Origin: Solirubrobacteraceae bacterium
Lineage (GTDB): Bacteria > Actinomycetota > Thermoleophilia > Solirubrobacterales > Solirubrobacteraceae
Assembly: GCA_030149625.1 (NCBI GenBank)
Contig: JASLHP010000204.1
Location: 1 to 7,786, forward strand
Reading direction: 5' to 3'
Length of the DNA: 7,786 nucleotides
Under the pieces are notes generated by a model. The model had not been told where the DNA came from, ran no database searches, and was given only the letters and a program-made list of their open reading frames with translations. Below, piece after piece: positions 1 through 5,901 of this stretch. The position numbers were made by a program, and so were the translations under genes. Positions within the stretch are counted from its first letter, which is position 1, and each line of letters starts with the position of its first letter.

Positions 1-164
1 ACCTGCGCAACGGTCATGCGCGCGTAGCCGACCTCCTCGACCGCCTCGACCGCCGCCGCAAGCATGCGACTGCGCTGGATCTGCGTAACTTGTCCGCGCG
101 GCAAACCTCCAGGACCCGGCCGCAAGCGCGGTGTCGCGGCACGAGCCTTGTACATAACAGTCAT
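1..164 (-). CDS. TetR-like transcriptional regulator, N-terminal part (cut by window edge)
   Basis: Reading the minus strand from ATG at 164 gives 54 uninterrupted codons to the window edge. After a basic, Pro/Gly-rich stretch the peptide runs LPRGQVTQIQRSRMLAAAV, then EAVEEVGYARMTVAQV. This is the usual start of a TetR DNA-binding domain: helix 1 with an AxxVEEVGY-type turn, then the T-V-A-x-V opening of the helix-turn-helix. Such proteins are dimeric repressors whose C-terminal domain binds a small ligand; that domain lies outside the window, so the ligand cannot be guessed. A second in-frame ATG at 155 is an alternative start. The GGGG at about 171-174 (read on the minus strand) is the only ribosome-binding-like stretch near 164. 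The family call rests on this short segment alone. Confidence 0.72.
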   Translation of the reverse strand, partial: MTVMYKARAATPRLRPGPGGLPRGQVTQIQRSRMLAAAVEAVEEVGYARMTVAQ

Positions 165-174
165 GTCTACCCCG

Positions 175-203
175 TTAGTCGTCTAAATTTCGCCAGTAAT
201 AAT
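175..203 (+). promoter_or_regulatory. Possible plus-strand promoter divergent from the TetR-like gene
   Basis: AATAAT at 198-203 is one base from the TATAAT consensus. It lies 17 bases after TTAGTC at 175-180, a poor -35 match. Transcription would begin near 210 and run away from the TetR-like gene into the hairpin series that ends with T6 at 333. TetR regulators often control a divergent unit from such a spacer, but I see no clear operator palindrome here. Confidence 0.25.
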
Positions 204-209
204 GAACAG

Positions 210-333
210 TAGAATTTGCTCGAGCCATTCGCACCCGCAAGACTCCGCATGCTCGCAGCGGTATTCCGCCGACACGTATCCAGGAGGTTCACGGGTCTAG
301 ACCCTTAAGTCGAGGCGCGTCTCCGACTTTTTT
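210..333 (+). ncRNA. Candidate small structured RNA
   Basis: The sequence shows three consecutive short hairpins: GCGG-TATT-CCGC (258-269), the perfect 12-bp palindrome GGGTCTAGACCC (293-304), and the bulged stem 309-327. The last is followed at once by six T residues. An exposed AGGAGG at 282-287 has no start codon at a usable distance, so it does not serve a gene here; it could base-pair elsewhere or be chance. With the promoter-like AATAAT at 198-203 this fits a transcript of about 120 nt. I recognise no known RNA family. The ends are inferred from the putative promoter and terminator. Confidence 0.25.
309..333 (+). terminator. Candidate rho-independent terminator (stem plus T6)
   Basis: GTCGAGG pairs with TCT-C-CGAC around a CGCG loop. 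The stem has seven pairs, including one G-U, and a single bulged C. It is followed directly by TTTTTT at 328-333. A U-tract after a stem is uncommon in this window, so it stands out. No plus-strand protein gene lies upstream, which is why it suggests a small RNA or end-to-end insulation of a neighbour. Confidence 0.4.
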
Positions 334-366
334 CCCGCTGATTAGAATGTCCTTCCGTAGATTCAA

Positions 367-382
367 CCGGGGTTGACCCCGG
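367..382. repeat. Short inverted repeat CCGGGGT-TG-ACCCCGG
   Basis: A perfect 7-bp inverted repeat with a two-base centre. It could be a dimeric regulator site or a small hairpin. No gene start lies close downstream on either strand, so its role is unknown. Confidence 0.35.
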
Positions 383-707
383 ACCGCCCCGCCTCGGCGC
401 GTCTCCCGACAACCCCGACAGAGTCCATTATCCAGAAACTATCTAATTGCGGAGCAAAGACTAGCCTTGTCAGAGGACACCACGCAGTCTCGTGAGTGCC
501 ACACGTGCACAAGACGCGACCGACACGGGCTGGGGGCGGTTTATCAAGCGCGATCCGAACAGCGGCTGACCACCCTCAGCTGCCGACAGAGCGCCGCCGC
601 GGGCGCGAACGCGAGGACGAGACGTGGGCCGCGGATTTCATGGCTCGCGAGCCCGCCGAGCCACGTGGCCGGTCAGGCACCCCGCCCGACAAGCGCCGCT
701 GAAGCAG

Positions 708-780
708 TACCGCTACGGGGATTCGAACCCCGGTTTCCGCCATGAGAGGGCGGCGTCCTAGTCCCCTGGACGATAGCGGC
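708..780 (-). tRNA. tRNA-Glu, anticodon CTC
   Basis: On the minus strand a complete 73-nt cloverleaf runs from 780 to 708. The acceptor stem pairs GCCGCTA with TAGCGGT, with a G-U first pair as in other actinobacterial tRNA-Glu genes. The anticodon stem CCGCC/GGCGG encloses the loop CTCTCAT, giving anticodon CTC, which reads GAG. The T arm is CGGGG-TTCGAAT-CCCCG. The discriminator base is A and the 3' CCA is not encoded, since CTGC follows. It lies 60 bases downstream of the minus-strand membrane-protein gene and could be cotranscribed with it. Confidence 0.95.
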
Positions 781-840
781 GCGAAATCGCTCGTCCCGAG
801 GCTAGCAAAAGCACGCCGAGGCCCGCCCGCCGGTAGTGGC

Positions 841-1080
841 TCAGTTCGACGGCCGGGTGGACCGCGGGCCGGGCGACCGGCGCCATGCCCTCCCGGCCAC
901 GAACGTGAGCCACGACAGCCCCGCTCCGAGGGCCGCGGCAAGAAGAATGGAGGCCAGGAACGGCGCTCCGTGCGTCGTCAAGATGGAGCCCACGAAGACC
1001 CAGAGGACGATCGTAGGCAGGATCGACAGGTCGATCAAAACCAGAAGCGTGAACGCCAGCAGTAGCCAAAGGCGGCGCAT
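841..1080 (-). CDS. Small hydrophobic membrane protein, function unknown
   Basis: The 79-residue product begins MRRLWLLLAFTLLVLIDL and is almost entirely hydrophobic from residue 4 to about 64. This suggests two or three membrane helices (roughly 4-35, possibly broken at the Pro at about 22, and 39-63). A basic tail containing RAWRRSPGPR follows, which by the positive-inside rule would be cytoplasmic. I do not recognise the family. The ATG at 1080 is preceded by a TACGCT -10-like box at 1094-1089, leaving about two bases of leader. No ribosome binding site is visible, so translation may be nearly leaderless. The gene diverges from the membrane-protein gene at 1153 and points toward tRNA-Glu. 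Its length and hydrophobic pattern support a real gene, but a small chance ORF cannot be excluded. Confidence 0.55.
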   Translation of the reverse strand: MRRLWLLLAFTLLVLIDLSILPTIVLWVFVGSILTTHGAPFLASILLAAALGAGLSWLTFVAGRAWRRSPGPRSTRPSN

Positions 1081-1117
1081 GTGGAGCGAGCGTATCGGGC
1101 GAGCCCGAACTTCGTCG

Positions 1118-1146
1118 GTGACAGGCTATCCGACTGGAGTTACGCT
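1118..1146 (+). promoter_or_regulatory. Promoter for a leaderless transcript
   Basis: GTGACA at 1118-1123 matches five of six bases of the -35 consensus. It is separated by exactly 17 bases from TACGCT at 1141-1146, which fits the TAnnnT -10 form. The expected start of transcription, seven bases on, is the A of the ATG at 1153. A leaderless mRNA would explain why the nearest purine stretch (GGAG, 1136-1139) is 13 bases from the start. Confidence 0.45.
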
Positions 1147-1152
1147 CTGGAC

Positions 1153-1443
1153 ATGGCCCGCCTGAGCCGAGTAGAGCCGATCGTCTCATCGCCCGTAGCC
1201 CGCAGACTCCTGGGGGCTAAGCCAGCGCCCGGCGCCTCGCGTGAGGAGCGACTGCGCTATATCCGTCGATGCACCATGCTTCCGCTGCCTGCCGTGGCAT
1301 TGCTCTGGATCGTCGTGCTTGGGTTCGGGCACGACCCAACGTGGCTTCTGATCGTCATCGGCGCAAGTACCATCCTGGGTCTAGAGAGCATTGCGAGTCT
1401 CAGCTGGCGCATCCGACGGGCCCGATCGGCCGATCCAAGCTGA
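1153..1443 (+). CDS. Small two-helix membrane protein, function unknown
   Basis: The product has 96 residues. A charged, Arg-rich N-terminal part (residues 1-40, including EERLRYIRR) leads into two hydrophobic segments, about 42-59 and 63-84. These are joined by a very short turn (FGHDPTW), and a basic tail (RIRRARS) follows. This predicts a helical hairpin with both ends in the cytoplasm. I know of no matching family. The same frame stays open back to a GTG at 1081, but the ATG at 1153 is preferred because a good -35/-10 pair places the transcript start on it. tRNA-Leu follows 48 bases downstream on the same strand. The divergent neighbour at 1080 is also a small membrane protein, but the two sequences do not look alike. 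Confidence 0.6.
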   Translation: MARLSRVEPIVSSPVARRLLGAKPAPGASREERLRYIRRCTMLPLPAVALLWIVVLGFGHDPTWLLIVIGASTILGLESIASLSWRIRRARSADPS

Positions 1444-1491
1444 CCCACTATCCGCCCGCCCGAGCCGTCTGCGATATCTTCGCACCCGTAC

Positions 1492-1575
1492 GCGGATGTG
1501 GCGGAATTGGTAGACGCGCACGGTTCAGGTCCGTGTCGGGGCAACCCGGTGGAGGTTCGAGTCCTCTCATCCGCA
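1492..1575 (+). tRNA. tRNA-Leu, anticodon CAG
   Basis: A complete 84-nt class II tRNA. The acceptor stem is GCGGATG/CATCCGC with discriminator A. The D arm contains AATTGGTAGAC. The anticodon stem CACGG/CCGTG encloses TTCAGGT, giving anticodon CAG, which reads CTG. The long variable arm is GTCGGGGCAACCCGG and the T loop is TTCGAGT. The 3' CCA is not encoded. tRNA-Leu genes are common integration sites for mobile elements, and a truncated toxin gene lies directly downstream. Confidence 0.96.
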
Positions 1576-1662
1576 TAGCGGCCGGCTCACTCGCGGCCCA
1601 TGTAGCCGCTTGGGTCATGCGATGACGCTCAAGCGCGGAACGTACGAGGGCGGTGTGCGTGC

Positions 1663-1884
1663 GCTGCACGATTACCTGAGAGCGAGCACTTGGAGCACGG
1701 GCGGGCGCTCGAGGACTTCGATTCGCTGCACGGCGAACTGTCGCTGATCGGCATCGACGCACGGCTGGCGCGCGAGGCCGGCGAGCTCGCCGATAGGCTC
1801 GCTCTGCGCGGCTATGACGCGGTTCATCTAGTCAGCGCGCTGTCGGCGGCCGAGGCGATCGCGCTCGTCAGCTGGGGTGGGGGC
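1663..1884 (+). pseudogene. C-terminal remnant of a PIN-domain (VapC-like) toxin
   Basis: The plus-strand frame translates to an Arg/Glu-rich helix, then ALEDFDSLHGELSLIGID, then ARLAREAGELADRLALRGYD, then AVHLVSALSAAEAIALVSW. The stretch RGYDAVHLxSAL is a hallmark of VapC-type PIN nucleases; its Asp is one of the metal-binding acids, and a W after the last strand is typical. VapC toxins are ribonucleases paired with a VapB antitoxin. The N-terminal half, with the first catalytic Asp and the conserved Thr/Ser, is absent: the frame is closed by TAG at 1603 and the bases between tRNA-Leu and here show no such motif. After the W the frame departs from the family. Dropping one G from the run at 1874-1882 restores ARLATNSKEQ and a stop at 1955, suggesting a frameshift. 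No antitoxin gene is visible. Non-functional as a toxin. Confidence 0.6.
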
Positions 1885-1911
1885 TCGCCTCGCCACGAAC
1901 TCCAAGGAGCA

Positions 1912-1943
1912 GGTTGTCGGGGCGGCGCAGCGCCCCGACAACC
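1912..1943 (-). terminator. Strong hairpin after the LPFTG surface-protein gene
   Basis: A perfect 13-bp inverted repeat, GGTTGTCGGGGCG and CGCCCCGACAACC, around a 6-base loop. It starts 17 bases beyond the minus-strand stop codon at 1961. There is no U-tract on either side, as is common for terminators in high-GC actinobacteria. Being symmetric, it could also stop plus-strand transcription leaving the toxin remnant. Confidence 0.55.
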
Positions 1944-1960
1944 GCCCCACGCGTTAAGGC

Positions 1961-2395
1961 TCAGCTTCCGCTGCTGCGGCGCTGGCGGCGCTGCACCGCC
2001 ACGATCGAGCCGCCCGCGACGATCAGAAGCAAGCCGAAGCCGATGTCCCAGCGCAAATCGAAGCCCGTGAACGGGAGCGTGCTCGCTTTGGGCGTCGTGC
2101 CCGTGTTCGACGCCGCCGGTTCGCTGGCCGGCGTCGTCGACGCCGGTTTTTCCGATTCTTTGGACGGCAGCGTGCCGCTGCTCGGTCCGGTCGCGGTCGG
2201 CTTCGGCGTGGCGGTCGTGTAGGTCGACTTGGGTTCTTCCGCGGCCGCCATGGCTGGCACGAGCGCCAGCGCGATCACCACCAAGACGGCTGAGACGATC
2301 GAGCGTCCGCGCAAGCCGCCGAACGCTCCCACACTGCTGGTCGCTGCATCTGCTGTCTGTGGCCTGCTCGAGGCCATGACACCGGTCCGAGTCAT
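1961..2395 (-). CDS. Very small LPxTG (LPFTG) sortase-anchored surface protein
   Basis: The product has 144 residues from the ATG at 2395. This start is chosen because GGGAGG (2406-2401) sits five bases upstream, although the frame stays open further back. Residues 1-51 are a long signal peptide: an Arg-containing n-region, a hydrophobic core RSIVSAVLVVIALALV and a probable cleavage after AMA. Residues 52-106 are a low-complexity Thr/Ser/Pro/Ala/Lys linker. LPFTG at 107-111 is followed by a hydrophobic span (about 117-134) and the basic tail QRRQRRSSGS, a complete sorting signal. Sortase would cut between T and G and attach the protein to the cell wall. The mature part is only about 60 residues, with no globular domain, so it may be a spacer, a glycosylated stalk or a processed peptide. 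No sortase gene is in the window. It follows the acyl-CoA ligase on the same strand after 209 bases. Confidence 0.85.
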   Translation of the reverse strand: MTRTGVMASSRPQTADAATSSVGAFGGLRGRSIVSAVLVVIALALVPAMAAAEEPKSTYTTATPKPTATGPSSGTLPSKESEKPASTTPASEPAASNTGTTPKASTLPFTGFDLRWDIGFGLLLIVAGGSIVAVQRRQRRSSGS

Positions 2396-2604
2396 GCCAA
2401 CCTCCCGTTGATGGTCTGGTGAACGCCTCGCTTCAGGGCTCGCTTCCTTACTTGTCCTGTCGATTCTCTGTCGCAAGGCACCGTTTCTGGTTCGCCGTCT
2501 GCAGGCCGACGCCTGCCTCTCACGATCCAAGGTCTATCAGCTATCGCGGCGCGGCCGAAGACCTACGCACGCTTCGCGACGATGCGGGCGAGCGCCACAG
2601 CGGC
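2396..2604 (-). promoter_or_regulatory. 209-bp leader region before the surface-protein gene
   Basis: On the minus strand this spacer holds a small perfect hairpin GCAGGC-GTCG-GCCTGC (2516-2501), which could end or attenuate transcription from the acyl-CoA ligase. It then runs purine-rich into the GGGAGG ribosome binding site at 2406-2401. I found no convincing -35/-10 pair and no riboswitch class I recognise. Its length suggests the surface protein has its own promoter or a structured 5' leader. Confidence 0.3.
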
Positions 2605-4272
2605 TCACGAGACCCGTGTTCGGCCTTCGAGCGTGCCGTCGGCGAGGCGCCCGCGCAGCACCTTCTTGTCGAACTTGCCGACGCTCGTCTTGGGTATCTC
2701 CGCGACGAACGCGAACTCGTCCGGCAGCCACCACTTGGCGACTCTGTCGCGCAGGTGATCGACGAGCTCGGGCGCGCCCGCCGCGGCCTGCTCGCGCAGC
2801 ACCACGCAGCACAGCGGCCGCTCTGCCCAGCGCTCGTCGGGCTTGGCGATCACCGCGGCCTCGACCACGTCCGGGTGCGACATCAGCTCATTCTCCAGCT
2901 CAACCGATGAGATCCACTCTCCCCCAGACTTGATCACGTCCTTAGAGCGGTCGGTTATCTGCACGAAGCCCTGCTCGTCGACGGCCGCGATGTCCCCGGT
3001 GCGCAACCAGCCGCGGTCGAACTTCTCATCGTCAGAGTCGTCGCGGAAATAGCCGGAGGCGACCCACGGCCCGCGCACCTCGATCTCGCCGGTGGAGCTG
3101 CCGTCCCATGGCACCTCGGCGCCGTCGTCGCTCACGAGTCGCAGCTCCACCCACGGCAGCGGTCGGCCCTGCTTCGCGCGTTCGTCCCAGTAGGCGTCGT
3201 CGTGACTGCGCTCGCGCGGGCGCGCGTAGGTGGCCACAGGGCTCGTCTCGGTCATTCCCCACGCCTGGAATATGCGTACGTCGTGACGTTCCTCGAAGTC
3301 CTTCATCAGCTGCCGCGGCACGGCCGAGCCACCGCACGCGGCATTCGTCAGCGAGGACAGGTCGACCTCGGGGTGCTCGTCGGCGTAGCGCAGCAGATCC
3401 GCGAAGATCGTCGGCACGCAGCCGAGCTGAGTCGGGCGCTCCGCCGCGATCAACCTCGCGAGGTGCTCGGCCGCGAGGAAGCGATCGGGCAGGATCAGAT
3501 CGGCTCCCGCGAGCACGGCTCCGTACGGCAGCCCCCACGCGTTGGCGTGGAACATCGGCACCACCGCCAGCACACGATCCGCGCGCGAGAGGCCGTTGGC
3601 GTCGGTCATCAGCGTCGCGGAGGAGTGAAGGCTGATCGAGCGGTGCGAGTACAGCACGCCCTTCGGGTTGCCCGTCGTGCCGCTGGTGTAGCAGAGCGCG
3701 GCCGCTTGACGCTCGTCGAGCTCGGGGTACTCGAACGAGGCATCGGCATCGGCGTCGGCCGCTTCGAGCAGCTGCTCGTAGCGCACGGCGTTCGGCAGCC
3801 GCTCGACCACGGACTGCTCGAGCTCACCGTCGCCCATGACCACATAGTGCGCGACCGTGTCGAACGTCGGCGCGAGCTTCGCGAGCGCCGCCACGAGCGA
3901 CTCGTCGACGAAGATCACACGATCCTCGGCATGGTTGACGATGTAGGTGAGCTGCTCCTCGAACAGGCGGATGTTGAGCGTGTGCAGCACCGCACCCGTG
4001 CACGGCACCGCGAAGTACAGCTCGAAGTGGCGCTGGTTGTTCCAGGCGAACGTGCCCACACGATCGCCCTGCCGCACGCCGAGCAGGCCCAACGCGCGCG
4101 CGAGACGATCGATGCGATCGCTCAGCTCTCGGTGCGTCGCGCGCCGCACCGAGCCGTCGTCGGTCAAAGTCACGAGCTCGGCGCCCAGGTTGCACGATCG
4201 CATCCGGCGACGGATGTGATCGAGGGTCAGCGGAAAGTCGTTCTGCATCATCCCCTCGAGCATCTGCGTCAC
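2605..4272 (-). CDS. Fatty-acyl-CoA synthetase (AMP-forming acyl-CoA ligase)
   Basis: A full-length 555-residue member of the ANL (AMP-binding) superfamily. It activates a carboxylic acid with ATP to an acyl-adenylate and transfers it to coenzyme A. Visible motifs in order: the phosphate loop YTSGTTGNPKG (195-205), the pocket segment VVPMFHANAWGLPYGA (about 237-252), QAWGMTETSP (336-345), RTGD (424-427), the hinge DRSKDVIKSGGEWIS (441-455), and the C-terminal PKTSVGK with catalytic Lys533. The overall pattern, including MFHANAWG and GGEWISS, resembles medium- to long-chain fatty-acid ligases (FadD/AlkK type), but chain length cannot be read from sequence. The start is GTG at 4272; its GTGA overlaps the TGA of the upstream glycosyltransferase, so translation is probably coupled. 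A very purine-rich site (GAGGAGGTGGGGAGGGG) precedes it. An in-frame ATG three codons later is an alternative start. Confidence 0.93.
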   Translation of the reverse strand: MTQMLEGMMQNDFPLTLDHIRRRMRSCNLGAELVTLTDDGSVRRATHRELSDRIDRLARALGLLGVRQGDRVGTFAWNNQRHFELYFAVPCTGAVLHTLNIRLFEEQLTYIVNHAEDRVIFVDESLVAALAKLAPTFDTVAHYVVMGDGELEQSVVERLPNAVRYEQLLEAADADADASFEYPELDERQAAALCYTSGTTGNPKGVLYSHRSISLHSSATLMTDANGLSRADRVLAVVPMFHANAWGLPYGAVLAGADLILPDRFLAAEHLARLIAAERPTQLGCVPTIFADLLRYADEHPEVDLSSLTNAACGGSAVPRQLMKDFEERHDVRIFQAWGMTETSPVATYARPRERSHDDAYWDERAKQGRPLPWVELRLVSDDGAEVPWDGSSTGEIEVRGPWVASGYFRDDSDDEKFDRGWLRTGDIAAVDEQGFVQITDRSKDVIKSGGEWISSVELENELMSHPDVVEAAVIAKPDERWAERPLCCVVLREQAAAGAPELVDHLRDRVAKWWLPDEFAFVAEIPKTSVGKFDKKVLRGRLADGTLEGRTRVS

Positions 4273-5492
4273 CCCCTCCCCACCTCCTCGCGCGGCGTCA
4301 ACTCCTGCAGCCCATCGTAGATCCCGCGCGTGCGCGCCGCGATGTCGTCCCAGTCGAAGCGCAGGACGTGCTCAGAGGCTTCGGTCACGAGCCGGTCGCG
4401 CAGCGACTCGTCGACGAGCAGGCGTTCGATCATCACCCCCAGGTGCTCGGCGTCGCCGCCGTTGAAGCGCAAACCCACGCGCTCGCCGACCGGCACCACC
4501 TCGCAGAGGCCGCCCGTGTCGGCCACGATGCACGGGCAGCCCGAGGCCATCGCCTCGAGCGCCACGAGCCCGAACGGCTCGTAGATCGAGGGCACGACGC
4601 ACAGGTCGGCGATGCGGTACAGCGAGTGCAGCACATCGTCGCCGATCCAACCGAGGAACGTCCCGTGCTCGGAGAGGCCCAGCCGCGCTGCTTGGGCCTT
4701 CAGCTCCTCCTCGTGCGTGCCGCTGCCGGCCACGAGGAAGCGCACGCTGCCAACCTCTCGGATCACGTCCGGCAACGCGTCGAGCGCCAGCTGGAAGCCC
4801 TTCTCATAGACCAGGCGCCCGACGAGCAGGACCAGCTTCTCGTGCGGCGCCGCGAACTCGCCGCGCAGGGCCTGCAGGTCGCCCGTGGGCCGCAGTTCGC
4901 TCGGATCGACGCCGTTGGGTATCACCGCGACGCGCCCCTCGTCGATGTCGAAGACGTCGGCGACGTGCCCGCGCATGTAGTAAGAGCAGACGATCACCGC
5001 GTCCGCACGACGGGCCATCCAGCGCTCGATCGCGTGGATGTGCGACTGCGGGGGTTTTTCGACCCAGCCCTGGTGACGACCGTGCTCGGTGGCGTGGATC
5101 GTCGTCACATACGGGATCTCGAGCCTGTCAGCCAGCTCCGCCGCTGCCTTGCCGACGAGCCAGTCGTGGCCATGAACGAGGTCGTACGAGTGCTCCTGCG
5201 CGAGCGCCTCGCCCGCGGCAAGCATGTCTCGATTCATCTGCTCGACCCATGCCACGAAGCGGTCGAGGTCGCGTGGCCAGCTCGGCTCACGTACGCGATG
5301 CACGTTCACCCCGCCGCCGTCCTCCAACGGCCGTCGCGGCGGACCGTCATCGCCGCCGACCCCGCGTGTCAGCACATCCACGCACACGCCCTGGCGGACA
5401 AGCGCCTCGGCCAGCTTGCGCACATGCCGTGCAAGGCCACCCTCGATCACGGGCGGGTACTCCCAGGAGAGGATGAGCACGCGGTCGCTCAT
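4269..5492 (-). CDS. Family 4 glycosyltransferase (glycogen-synthase-like, GT-B fold)
   Basis: The 407-residue product starts MSDRVLILSWEYPPVIEGGL; the glycine loop EGGLARHV (17-24) is the typical opening of GT4 and starch/glycogen-synthase-like enzymes. HGHDWLVGKAA (107-117) follows in the N-terminal Rossmann domain. The C-terminal domain has IPNGVD (191-196), VGRLVYEKG (224-232; Arg226 and Lys231 should hold the donor phosphates) and the retaining E-x7-E motif EPFGLVALE (Glu305 and Glu313). It should transfer a sugar from a nucleotide donor with retention of configuration. Donor and acceptor are unknown; an actinobacterial maltose-1-phosphate or glucan synthase is one possibility, a glycolipid mannosyl- or glucosyltransferase another. 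It is cytoplasmic, with no signal peptide. GGAG is only one base from the ATG, too close to act, and a TAGGGT box lies just upstream, so the start may be leaderless or coupled to the gene ending at 5539. Confidence 0.92.
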   Translation of the reverse strand: MSDRVLILSWEYPPVIEGGLARHVRKLAEALVRQGVCVDVLTRGVGGDDGPPRRPLEDGGGVNVHRVREPSWPRDLDRFVAWVEQMNRDMLAAGEALAQEHSYDLVHGHDWLVGKAAAELADRLEIPYVTTIHATEHGRHQGWVEKPPQSHIHAIERWMARRADAVIVCSYYMRGHVADVFDIDEGRVAVIPNGVDPSELRPTGDLQALRGEFAAPHEKLVLLVGRLVYEKGFQLALDALPDVIREVGSVRFLVAGSGTHEEELKAQAARLGLSEHGTFLGWIGDDVLHSLYRIADLCVVPSIYEPFGLVALEAMASGCPCIVADTGGLCEVVPVGERVGLRFNGGDAEHLGVMIERLLVDESLRDRLVTEASEHVLRFDWDDIAARTRGIYDGLQELTPREEVGRG

Positions 5493-5538
5493 ACTCCAGA
5501 CCCTATCCGTCCGGGCCGGAGCATCGGTCGCCTCGTGC

Positions 5539-5805
5539 TCACGCCGAGCGGTCCTCGCCCGGCGCTAGGTCCATCTCCAGCTGCCGCGGCGACGGTCGGA
5601 GCCGCTCGCTCGTGTGACGCGGTCGTCCACGTTTCGCCCAGTGGCCGACCACCTCGCGGCTGCGACATGAGTAGTGGTTGACACGGCGATCGAGCGGCTG
5701 TATCGCGAGGCCGCCGGTGGAGGCGCCTGTGACCAGCGCGTGAAAGCGCCGGCCGCGATGGTCTACCTCGACGATGTCGCCCGTGTGGATGCCCTCGAGC
5801 CGCAT
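5539..5805 (-). CDS. Small conserved protein of unknown function
   Basis: The 88-residue product begins MRLEGIHTGDIVEVDHRGRR and continues with FHALVTGASTGGLAIQPLDR and REVVGHW. The alternating pattern of the first 55 residues suggests a small beta-barrel of SH3-like type. I have an impression of similar short proteins in actinobacteria, usually ending at VVGHW, but know no function. The tail after residue 56 is basic and Pro/Arg-rich and is probably disordered. The ATG at 5805 has GGAG 11 bases upstream (5820-5817), a slightly long gap. The stop lies 46 bases before the glycosyltransferase start on the same strand, so it is probably the first gene of that operon. It diverges from the NYN gene at 5922. 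Confidence 0.7.
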   Translation of the reverse strand: MRLEGIHTGDIVEVDHRGRRFHALVTGASTGGLAIQPLDRRVNHYSCRSREVVGHWAKRGRPRHTSERLRPSPRQLEMDLAPGEDRSA

Positions 5806-5901
5806 TCGATGACGAACTCCAGCAGGATCACCGTCACGACGCGCCCACCTTGCCGGACGCTCCCGCGTCGAAGCGGCCCTGCGCAGCGCGCGTGGGTGGC
5901 C

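Larger units (their letters stand above)
165..707. other. 543-bp stretch without a convincing protein gene
   Basis: The part up to about 470 is clearly richer in A/T than the rest of the window, and no frame has coding-like codon use. It holds a chain of small inverted repeats (258-269, 293-304, 309-327, 367-382), a T6 tract at 328-333 and an AATAAT promoter-like box at 198-203. From about 470 to 707 there are short plus-strand open frames (467-745 and 496-702). One runs straight through the tRNA-Glu gene and neither resembles a known family, so I do not call them genes. The stretch is best read as the control region of the TetR-like gene, possibly with a small RNA, followed by non-coding or decayed sequence. 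Confidence 0.6.

Noticed and set aside
467..745. Plus-strand frames 467-745 and 496-702 before tRNA-Glu
   Set aside because: The first runs into the tRNA gene; the second has GC-rich third positions only in its second half and no family resemblance or ribosome binding site. A decayed gene cannot be fully excluded.
576..941. Minus-strand frames covering 576-941 and 758-1189
   Set aside because: Both read through the tRNA-Glu gene or the better-supported membrane-protein frame.
1884..2070. Extension of the toxin-remnant frame to 2070
   Set aside because: After the conserved W the sequence leaves the PIN family and crosses the 1912-1943 hairpin and the surface-protein gene; it is out-of-frame read-through.
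2440..2520. Resemblance to a cyclic-di-GMP riboswitch in the surface-protein leader
   Set aside because: A GGCGAACC-GAAA-GG stretch looked similar, but the conserved ACGCAAAGCC part is missing.
3202..4320. Plus-strand open frame (372 codons) opposite the acyl-CoA ligase
   Set aside because: Shadow of the ligase gene; no recognisable family.
4368..5681. Long plus-strand open frame (437 codons) opposite the glycosyltransferase
   Set aside because: The glycosyltransferase on the other strand has clear motifs; this frame is His/Arg/Asp-rich without a domain.
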